Source of the DNA: Pseudomonadota bacterium
Lineage (GTDB): Bacteria; Pseudomonadota; Gammaproteobacteria; Acidiferrobacterales; Acidiferrobacteraceae
DNA: 9,227 nt
Reading direction: 5' to 3'
NCBI GenBank assembly: GCA_021797365.1
Contig: JAJZZU010000080.1
Location: 1-9,227 of the forward strand
The first letter of the stretch is position 1; every line of letters starts with the position of its first letter. Below the pieces are notes generated by a model. That model made no database searches. It saw only the letters and a program-made list of their open reading frames with translations, and was not told where the DNA came from. Made by a program: the position numbers and the translations under genes. Below, one piece after another: positions 1 through 5,729 of the stretch.

Positions 1-162
1 GACGAGCGCGATGGGCACGTGTCGCGCATCGAGGGATACGCCGTAGCCAAAGAGCAGCAGCAGAACGAACGGCATGACGAACGCGATCGCAATCGACGAC
101 GGATCGCGTAGAATTTGCAGAGCCTCCTTGCGGATGAGGCCACGCAAACGCTGGCGGTTCAT
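1..162 (-). CDS. ybhS: ABC-2 type efflux permease, YbhS-like (5' part only)
   Basis: Only the first 54 codons lie in the window; the gene runs off the left edge. The visible part has a basic cytoplasmic start (MNRQRLRGLIRKEALQILRD), then a hydrophobic first membrane segment at about residues 23-40 ending in LLLLFGYGVSLD. The pattern of RKEALQILRDPSS followed by a P-x-LLLLFGYG helix is typical of ABC-2 permeases of the YbhS/YbhR/YhhJ group. In that family the protein is an inner-membrane half of a drug or cation exporter powered by a YbhF-type ATPase. Its ATG overlaps the stop of the ATPase gene as ATGA at 159-162, so translational coupling is likely. A second permease (YbhR-like) would be expected just outside the window, but this cannot be seen. 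The family call is firm; the choice of YbhS over YbhR rests on gene order and the N-terminal sequence. Confidence 0.85.
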   Translation of the reverse strand, partial: MNRQRLRGLIRKEALQILRDPSSIAIAFVMPFVLLLLFGYGVSLDARHVPIALV

Positions 163-1889
163 GACGCGCGCCGGGCCTGCGCCTCGTGCGCCTCGATGAG
201 CGCGACAAAGGCGTCATCCATGGTCGGGTCCGGCCGTTCGGGCGTCCGCGCGCGCGCACGGATCTCGGCCGGGGTGCCGGCGGCCAGTATGCTGCCAAGC
301 GACATCAACACCAGATCGTCGCAGTATTCCGCCTCCTCCATGAAGTGGGTAGTCACCATGATCGTCACGCCTTCCGCCGCCAGCGCATTGATGCGTCCCC
401 AGAATTCGCGCCGCGCCAGCGGGTCGACGCCGGATGTCGGCTCGTCTAGAAACAGGATCTTCGGTTCGTGGATCAGCGCGCAGGATAGCGCGAGGCGCTG
501 CTTGAATCCGAGCGCCAGGTCGTTGGCGTTGGTGTTCCAGAAGGGCGCGAGCTCGAAGGCGTCCGAGGCCCAGCGCAGGCGCTCGGCCCGCCGCGCGCCC
601 CTCAATCCGTAGGCGGCCGCGAAGAACGCGAGATTTTGTGCGACGCTGAGATCGCCGTACAGCGAGAATTTTTGCGACATATAGCCCATGCGCGCACGGG
701 CCATAGCCGGGGCCGCGCGCACGTCGATGCCGGCGACGGTCAGCGTCCCGGACGAAGGCGGCAGCAATCCGCAGAGCATGCGGAATGTGGTCGTCTTGCC
801 GGCCCCGTTGGCGCCCAGCAGGCCAAATATCCGGCCGCCTTCGACCCGCAGGCTGATGCCCCGGACCGCCTCGAAGGGACCGAAGAATCGGCGCAGATCG
901 TGCACCTCGACCATGACTTCCGAGGTCGCCGGCGCGGGGGGCGCCGCCGCGGGCGGCGCCGGGGGCATCGGCGACGCGGCCCGCAGGCGTTCGACGAAGG
1001 CATCCTCGAAGCGCGGTGGGACCGGCGCGAAGGCGATGCCTGGCAGCACCGGAAGCTGGGCCCCGGCCCGCATCACCACGCGGACGCCGTCGCGCTGCAC
1101 GACGGCATCGAGAAAGGCCGCATCGCTCATGATCCGGGCCTGGATCGCGCGCCCGGGCACGGCGGCGGTGGCGAAGAAGCTGCGGCCGGTCATGCGCGCG
1201 CGGAAATCCGCGGGAGGACCTTGGTCCAGGACCTCGCCGTTGTGGACGAGCAGGACGTGGCCGCAACGTTCGGCTTCGTCGAGGTAGGCCGTACTGATGA
1301 GAATCCCCGTGTCCCCGCGGGCCGCCAGGGCGCTGATGATCAGCCACAGTTCCCGTCGCGAGATCGGATCGACACCCACGGTCGGCTCGTCTAGGAGCAG
1401 TAGGCGGGGCGGATGGACGAGCGTGCATGCCAGGCCGAGTTTTTGTTTCATGCCGCCCGATAGATCGCGGGCCAACCGGCGGCCAAATGGCCCGAGGCCC
1501 GTGAGCCGCAACAGCTCTTCGTAACGGGCCGCGCGCGCCGCTTTCGGCACGCCGTGCAGATCGGCGTACAGGTCCAGGTTTTCCTGCGCCGTCAGGTCTT
1601 CGTAGAGCCCGAAACGCTGCGGCATGTAACCGACGGATTGCTGGATGCCGGCTGCATCTGCGCGGCTGTCGAAGCCCAGGGCGGTGATGCGCCCCGCATC
1701 GGGCAGCAGCAGACCGGCGCACAGGCGCATCAGCGTGGTCTTGCCAGCCCCGTCGGGCCCAAGGAGGCCGGTGATGGTCCCGGGACGCACCATGAAGCTC
1801 ACACCCGCGACTGCCGTAACACGGACGCCCCCGGCGCGGAATGTTTTGCGCACATCCTGCAGGTCGAGCAGCGGCGTATTCGTGTCCAT
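159..1889 (-). CDS. ybhF: Double-cassette ABC exporter ATPase, YbhF-like
   Basis: A 576-residue cytoplasmic ATPase with two fused nucleotide-binding domains, close to the 578 residues of E. coli YbhF. It should power the ABC-2 permease encoded next. Domain 1 has Walker A GPDGAGKTT (44-52), signature LSGGM (143-147) and Walker B LLLLDEP (163-169). Domain 2 has Walker A GANGAGKTT (359-367), a degenerate signature LALGFKQ (458-464), Walker B ILFLDEP (478-484) and H-loop His515. In domain 1 the H-loop position is Ala201 (ISTAYLDEAE). A Pro/Ala-rich linker lies at about 306-324. The YbhF-typical stretches GYMPQRFGLYEDLT and GYMSQKFSLYGDLS are both present. I chose ATG 1889, 2 bp after the adaptor stop, because similarity begins there. 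The frame stays open to 2195, but that part overlaps the adaptor gene and looks non-coding. GTG at 1895 is a possible start with a GTGA overlap. The substrate is unknown; E. coli YbhFSR has been linked to tetracycline-type drugs and Na+/H+ exchange. Confidence 0.95.
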   Translation of the reverse strand: MDTNTPLLDLQDVRKTFRAGGVRVTAVAGVSFMVRPGTITGLLGPDGAGKTTLMRLCAGLLLPDAGRITALGFDSRADAAGIQQSVGYMPQRFGLYEDLTAQENLDLYADLHGVPKAARAARYEELLRLTGLGPFGRRLARDLSGGMKQKLGLACTLVHPPRLLLLDEPTVGVDPISRRELWLIISALAARGDTGILISTAYLDEAERCGHVLLVHNGEVLDQGPPADFRARMTGRSFFATAAVPGRAIQARIMSDAAFLDAVVQRDGVRVVMRAGAQLPVLPGIAFAPVPPRFEDAFVERLRAASPMPPAPPAAAPPAPATSEVMVEVHDLRRFFGPFEAVRGISLRVEGGRIFGLLGANGAGKTTTFRMLCGLLPPSSGTLTVAGIDVRAAPAMARARMGYMSQKFSLYGDLSVAQNLAFFAAAYGLRGARRAERLRWASDAFELAPFWNTNANDLALGFKQRLALSCALIHEPKILFLDEPTSGVDPLARREFWGRINALAAEGVTIMVTTHFMEEAEYCDDLVLMSLGSILAAGTPAEIRARARTPERPDPTMDDAFVALIEAHEAQARRAS

Positions 1890-1891
1890 GA

Positions 1892-2920
1892 TCACGATCT
1901 GCAGGGGTGCGCCGGCAGGGCCGCGGACCGGTCCTGCCGGGGGATCACGACGGTGACCGGCATCCCGAGCCGCAGCGCCCCGGTGGGGTTGCAGGCGTAG
2001 ACGCGCACGCTGTAGACGAGCTGGCTGCGCAGCTCCGTGGTTTCGACCGTTTTGGGCGTGAACTCGGCTGTCGGGGAGATGTACCCGATCCATCCCGAGA
2101 ACTGGCGTCCCGGCAGGTCCGAGTTCTCGATAGCGGCGTGCATGCCGGGTGCGACACGCGACAGATCCGTTTCGGGCACATACGCCCGTGCCCACACCGG
2201 ATTGGTGAGCGCAATGGTGAACACCGGTGTCGCCGGTGTCGCCATGTCGCCGGCCTCGAGAATACGATTCTCCACCACCCCGCTCGCCGTAGCGTAGAGG
2301 TGGGTATCGGCGAGCTCGCGGCGGGCGAGCGCCAGTGCCGCCCGATCCGCTTCAAGGGCCGCCCGCGCCTCGGCGATGTCCTCTTTGCGTGGCCCCTTGA
2401 CGGCAAGCATCCAGTTTTGGCGGGCCGCCTCCAGGGTCGCGGCGGCGGCATCGGCGGCGCGCTGGGCATTGTCCATGATCTCGCGCGATACGTAGTGACC
2501 CTGGTAGAGGGCCGCCATGCGCTGCTCGTTGCGCACGGCGTTGCGCCAGTCGGCCCGCGCCCCCGCCACTTGCGCCGCCGCCGCGGCGATGGTCTCTGGA
2601 CGAGTGCCGGCGAGCAGCTTCGCAAGGATCTGCTTTTGCTGCCCGACCCGACCCGCCGCCCGCTGCACGGCGTCGGCAAACCGGGCGCTGTCCATTTCCG
2701 CTATGAGCTCGCCTTTGTGCACGGCGGCCCCCTCCTGCACATCGAGCCGCTTGATGCGCCCCGTGTCGTTGAAGGCAAGCTGCACCTGGCGGATATCGAT
2801 GTTGCCGTAAATCCTGAGCGCGCGCGTCCCACTGCGTCGCGCCCCGGTAAAGACCCACAGTCCGACGGTCAGGGCGACGATGGCGCCTATGGCGGCCGGT
2901 ATCACGATCCTGCGGTTCAT
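1892..2920 (-). CDS. ybhG: HlyD-family periplasmic adaptor (membrane fusion protein), YbhG-like
   Basis: A 342-residue membrane fusion protein that should bridge the inner-membrane ABC exporter and an outer membrane channel. An N-terminal membrane anchor lies at about residues 5-24. It is followed by the first half of the lipoyl-like/barrel region (YGNIDIRQVQLAF, 38-50, and VQEGAAVHKGELIAEMD, 61-77). An Ala-rich helical hairpin (about 80-205) comes next, then the second lipoyl half (ATASGVVENRILEAGD, 210-225) and a C-terminal barrel. Residues 282-293 (SPTAEFTPKTVE) and 302-306 (VYSVR), with LRLGMPVTV near the end, match my recollection of E. coli YbhG closely. ATG 2920 is supported by the purine-rich site GAGGG at 2925-2929, four bases upstream, and by the membrane segment that starts at once. 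The frame is open upstream to 3154, but that stretch has no protein-like features. The ATPase gene follows after 2 bp, so the two are surely cotranscribed. Confidence 0.93.
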   Translation of the reverse strand: MNRRIVIPAAIGAIVALTVGLWVFTGARRSGTRALRIYGNIDIRQVQLAFNDTGRIKRLDVQEGAAVHKGELIAEMDSARFADAVQRAAGRVGQQKQILAKLLAGTRPETIAAAAAQVAGARADWRNAVRNEQRMAALYQGHYVSREIMDNAQRAADAAAATLEAARQNWMLAVKGPRKEDIAEARAALEADRAALALARRELADTHLYATASGVVENRILEAGDMATPATPVFTIALTNPVWARAYVPETDLSRVAPGMHAAIENSDLPGRQFSGWIGYISPTAEFTPKTVETTELRSQLVYSVRVYACNPTGALRLGMPVTVVIPRQDRSAALPAHPCRS

Positions 2921-2960
2921 AGGCCCCTCGCAAGGAAACCTGTAACTTTCGCGGGAGGAG

Positions 2961-2978
2961 TGACGTTCCCATACGTCA
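2961..2978. promoter_or_regulatory. Candidate operator, inverted repeat TGACGT-N6-ACGTCA
   Basis: A perfect inverted repeat with 6-bp arms and a 6-bp spacer, whose near edge is 41 bases upstream of the adaptor start codon. Size and symmetry fit a site for a dimeric repressor, for example of the TetR or MarR type. In E. coli the ybhGFSR genes are controlled by the TetR-family protein CecR, but I do not claim this is its motif. No regulator gene lies in the window. The function is inferred from symmetry and position only. Confidence 0.45.
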
Positions 2979-2981
2979 GTT

Positions 2982-2996
2982 GCCCGCATTGCGGGC
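2982..2996. repeat. Short GC-rich hairpin (GCCCGC-ATT-GCGGGC)
   Basis: Perfect 6-bp arms around a 3-base loop, a few bases from the candidate operator. There is no T-run on either side, so it is not a standard intrinsic terminator. It could be an mRNA stem in the leader of the adaptor gene or a chance feature of GC-rich sequence. Confidence 0.3.
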
Positions 2997-3272
2997 CGCA
3001 TGGCCTGTATCCCCGCCGTGCCCTGGTGACGCGACCGAGCAACGAGGGACGGCCGGCGTAAGGCGATGGCCTGGAGGCTATCGCACAGGATGTGGGTCTC
3101 CCGGCACGATTCGGCAACCGGTGTGGCCTGATCGGGAAATACCTCGGGCGGCAAGCCAAGGCCTGTCTGTCGACCCCCAGCCCGTTTGGTGAATGCGGCA
3201 TCGCGGTGTTCTCCAGCATAACGCCAGCGGCTTTCAGTCGCGGGTCGGTCAAGGCGGACTCCCGGAGGGGAT

Positions 3273-4634
3273 TCAAGGGCTCCCCGCGGCGGCCACAGAT
3301 GGCGCTGGGGGCCGGGATCGGCGGACCAGCAGCGCGTTGATGGCCAGGATGTCGGTGGGCCTTAACACGCCCGCCGCCCCCTTGAGCGCTACGCGTGCCA
3401 GGATCTGGTTATAGAGCGCCAGGTTGTAGCTCCGCTCGGCCGCTGCATACTGCGTGGCGGTGGTCAGCAGGTCGATGATCGAGCGCGTCCCCACCTCATA
3501 CCCCTTGCGGGTGGCCTGCCAGGATATCCGCGCCGCGCGCCTCGCGGCGCGCGCCGCGTCCAGTTCGGACACGCTGCTTTGCAGATTGAGGAACGCGGTC
3601 TTGGTGTCGAGGCGGATCGTATCCCGCACATCGCGCAAGCGATTGCGGCTGACCGCGGCTGCCGCCTGCGCCTGGGCGGTGGCCGCCGAGACCCCGCCCC
3701 CCTGGTAGATAGGCAGGGACAGCTGCAGGCTTGCGCCTAGCTGGTTGACCTCGACTCGCGGCAGCAGCAGGCCCAACCCATGCTGCGCCACGCCGACCAC
3801 CGCCAGGGTCGGCCAGCGCGCCCGCTCGTGATACCGGACCGCGGCCCGCGCCGCGCGCAGATTCGCCCGCGCCTCCTTGAGTCGGGGTTGGTCGGCAAGG
3901 GCCGCGGCAAGCCATGGGGCCACCGCGTCCGGACGCGGCAGCTGCGCACGGATCGGCCCCAGGTCGCGCAAACGCCTAAACCGCCGATGCGTGAGGCGCG
4001 CCAGTCTCGCGCGCGCCACCCGTACGGCATTACTGGCCGTGATGGCGCTTGCCCGAGCGGCCTCGAGGTTGGCGCGCGCCTCTTCGACCGCGATGGGGTC
4101 GCCGCTCCCGACCCGCAGAAACGCCCGTGTCTTTCGGTAGATGTCCGTAAGCAGGCGCTTCTGGCGGAGGGCCACGCGAGCGTCCGCCTGTGCCTCGAGG
4201 ACGCCGAAGTAGGCGTCCGTTACCGCTTCTATGAGGTGTTGTTGTGCCTGGATGAGCCCGGCTGTGCCTGCGCGCAGCCGCGCGCGGGCGACGCCAAGGG
4301 CGCTCAGCGCCTGGCCATTGAACAGCGGTTGCGTGAGGGTCACGCTATAACTATCCGAGAGGTAGTCCGTCAGGATCGGCAGTCCGATACCCGTCACCTG
4401 CGCGCGGTTACCGCCAACGCTGGCTGCCGCGCCGATGTGGGGATACAGGGCGGATCGGGCGGCCGGCAATCCCGCGCGATCCTCGGCGAGACGCGCCCGC
4501 GCCTCTGCAAGAACCGGATCGTGCGCCACGGCCTCATGGTATGCCGACAGCAGGTCCTCGGCGTACCCTTGCGAAGCGGTCATCGCAAGGCACACGCAGA
4601 TCGCCAGCGCGCCGCGGAGAGAATTGAGGCCCAT
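3273..4634 (-). CDS. tolC: TolC-family outer membrane efflux channel
   Basis: A 453-residue outer membrane channel protein; such proteins work as trimers and form the exit duct for tripartite exporters. A signal peptide is visible (MGLNSLRGALAICVCLAMTA, then SQGYA, cut before EDLLSAY). Two structural repeats follow, about 26-225 and 235-436. TQPLFNGQ (101-108) pairs with LPIYQGG (307-313), and RVGSGDPIAVEEA (174-186) pairs with GYEVGTRSIIDLL (378-390); the latter resembles the E. coli TolC motif GYSVGTRTIVDVL. The end of the core, LRPTDILAINALL, also matches TolC, and is followed by a short Pro/Ala tail. ATG 4634 is preferred because the signal peptide starts there; the frame is open to 4712 but adds an implausible basic stretch. 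No strong ribosome binding site is seen. It lies upstream of the adaptor gene on the same strand, so it probably serves this ABC exporter, though TolC proteins are often shared. Confidence 0.92.
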   Translation of the reverse strand: MGLNSLRGALAICVCLAMTASQGYAEDLLSAYHEAVAHDPVLAEARARLAEDRAGLPAARSALYPHIGAAASVGGNRAQVTGIGLPILTDYLSDSYSVTLTQPLFNGQALSALGVARARLRAGTAGLIQAQQHLIEAVTDAYFGVLEAQADARVALRQKRLLTDIYRKTRAFLRVGSGDPIAVEEARANLEAARASAITASNAVRVARARLARLTHRRFRRLRDLGPIRAQLPRPDAVAPWLAAALADQPRLKEARANLRAARAAVRYHERARWPTLAVVGVAQHGLGLLLPRVEVNQLGASLQLSLPIYQGGGVSAATAQAQAAAAVSRNRLRDVRDTIRLDTKTAFLNLQSSVSELDAARAARRAARISWQATRKGYEVGTRSIIDLLTTATQYAAAERSYNLALYNQILARVALKGAAGVLRPTDILAINALLVRRSRPPAPSVAAAGSP

Positions 4635-4922
4635 CAGCCATCGTACTGTCTTGCGACAGAAAATGAAACGTACGTGTCGGACCGGCGGGTGGCTGCACGC
4701 CGCGGGCCACATACCGCACAGGATACGCCGCCCATGTCCGCGGACTCACGGGATCACGGCGTTCGGTGGGACCGGTATTTTGATAATTGTCACGATCAAG
4801 GGTTCATTCCGGGCCCAGAAGGAACGGCGCGAGCGCCTCCCGATGGGCCTTGGCTCGCCGCCGGTCCGCCAAACCGGCCCCGGACGGCGGGCACGGCCTC
4901 AAGGTTTCGGAGATAGAGACTG
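4635..4922. promoter_or_regulatory. Intergenic region between tolC and the oxidoreductase remnant
   Basis: A 288-bp gap that should hold the tolC promoter (minus strand). Three small symmetric elements are visible: CTGTC-TTGC-GACAG at 4646-4659, within 25 bases of the tolC start; the 8-bp palindrome ACGTACGT at 4668-4675; and, in an AT-rich patch that stands out from the GC-rich surroundings, TTGAT-N10-ATCAA at 4780-4799. The AT-rich patch is the most likely place for promoter or operator contacts. I could not fit a convincing -35/-10 pair on either strand. Confidence 0.4.
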
Positions 4923-5288
4923 ATGTCCGATGCGGATTTCGGTGTCGTCACAATCGGCGCGGGCGGTGGCGCCTGTCCGGCGGCCTACGTACCTGACCGG
5001 GGATTCGGCGTGGTCGCCACATTGCCGGCGCTGCTCGACCCGGCCATTCGCATCGTTGCCAACGCCGGGGTCACGGTCGTGGAACGCGCGCGAGAGGGGT
5101 GCGTCCTTTACATGCGCGCGGGCAAGCCCTCGCATGCGGGGGTCGTCATGGCCGTCGGCCGCTGGCCCGTCATACCCGAAGGCTTTGTCGCGCTGGATCT
5201 CGCCTTCGATCAGCACGGCATACGGGCCGACGCGGCGATGCAAACCGGCGCGCCGTACATATACGCCTGCGGCGACGTCAATAGGTAG
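4923..5288 (+). pseudogene. Remnant of FAD/NAD(P)-dependent disulfide oxidoreductase, internally deleted
   Basis: An open frame of 121 codons built from two distant parts of a class I pyridine nucleotide-disulfide oxidoreductase (lipoamide dehydrogenase / mercuric reductase type), normally about 450-480 residues. Residues 7-22 carry the N-terminal dinucleotide motif (GVVTIGAGGGACPAAY). From about residue 33 the text jumps to the late NAD-domain part (LPALLDPAI, then VVMAVGRWP at 74-82). It ends with the second FAD motif TGAPYIYACGDVN (108-120). The redox-active CxxxxC region and most of the FAD and NAD domains are missing, so about 240 residues have been lost. The stop falls right after GDVNR, before the dimerisation domain, and likely pieces of that domain follow in another frame. 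GGAG at 4909-4912 sits 10 bases before the ATG, perhaps the original ribosome binding site. It cannot be an active enzyme. The exact subfamily is uncertain. Confidence 0.75.
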
Positions 5289-5397
5289 GTATCGCCTTTC
5301 TTGTGGTCGCACGCGAGTGGAATGACGGACGATACCGGCGGCGGCATCCCGCTTTTTCGAGGTTAGCAACCCGCGGCTGCGCGGCGGCCGGGCGGTT

Positions 5398-5544
5398 GGC
5401 ATCGACGCGCATCCACCTATCGGCCAAGTCGGTGTGGCCGTGGCGGCGAGCCTACCGGCCTATGACCTGGCGCGCTTCCCCGACCAGCACCGGATGGCCG
5501 GCGAGGGTATGGCGTATGCTGCGTGCACAGGTTTGATAGGTCTC
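5398..5544 (+). pseudogene. Probable dimerisation-domain fragment of the same oxidoreductase
   Basis: In a different frame from the upstream remnant, the translation reads GIDAHPPIGQVGVAVAA, then LARFPDQHRMAGEGMAYAAC and TGLIGL. This lines up by eye with the C-terminal domain of lipoamide-dehydrogenase-like enzymes, where a HPEIAxVGLTE segment is followed by a (K/R)FPF...RAxAMGETEGFVKL segment. Order and spacing are right for a continuation of the 4923-5288 remnant. The stretch 5289-5397 between them shows only broken bits in other frames. From 5545 to the gpmI stop at 5730 I see no recognisable coding sequence on either strand. The match is weak enough that it could be coincidence. Confidence 0.45.
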
Positions 5545-5729
5545 CGGCGGCGCGCCGTCGCGGCCGCGTACAGGGGTGTTTTGCGAGCGCGCTTTGTCGG
5601 ACATCGGCATCGCCGGCATATCGCCTGCCCAAGGCCGGAAGGCGCCGCCGGGCAGGATCTCGGCCCTGATACTGTCGGCGGCGCGCGGGCCTGCGCTCGT
5701 GATCCCGGCGAGCGAGGCCTGTTGGGCGG

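Larger units (their letters stand above)
2921..3272. other. 352-bp gap between tolC and the adaptor gene
   Basis: No recognisable gene. It holds a palindromic candidate operator (2961-2978) and a short hairpin (2982-2996). One minus-strand frame stays open across the whole gap: a TTG at 3276 overlaps the tolC stop as TTGA, and its stop at 2917-2919 overlaps the adaptor start as ATGA. The predicted 119 residues are rich in Arg and Pro and show no domain, signal peptide or membrane segment. Third-position GC looks lower than in the flanking genes by eye. I treat it as probably non-coding leader or promoter sequence, with a small chance of a real hypothetical protein. The gap is long enough to carry a second promoter for ybhG-ybhF-ybhS. 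Confidence 0.5.

Noticed and set aside
214..1722. Long second minus-strand open frame (about 500 codons) inside the ATPase gene
   Set aside because: It is an Arg/Pro/Ala-rich shadow of ybhF with no domain of its own; high GC removes stop codons in alternative frames.
1890..2195. N-terminal extension of the ATPase frame by about 102 codons
   Set aside because: It lies wholly over the 3' part of the adaptor gene, has a composition typical of an out-of-frame GC-rich shadow, and ABC domain similarity begins just after ATG 1889.
2221..2240. Tandem copy of GGTGTCGCC
   Set aside because: It is two back-to-back codings of Ala-Thr-Pro (ATPATP) inside the adaptor gene, not a separate repeat element.
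2982..2996. Intrinsic terminator after tolC
   Set aside because: The hairpin has only 6-bp arms, lies some 280 bases past the tolC stop, and no T-run follows on either strand.
1907..3061. Long plus-strand open frames opposite the adaptor, tolC and gpmI genes
   Set aside because: They mirror real genes on the minus strand, are rich in Arg, Gly and His, and show no motif or ribosome binding site.
4899..5402. Minus-strand frame of 167 codons across the oxidoreductase remnant
   Set aside because: No recognisable family, and the plus strand over the same stretch carries clear oxidoreductase motifs.
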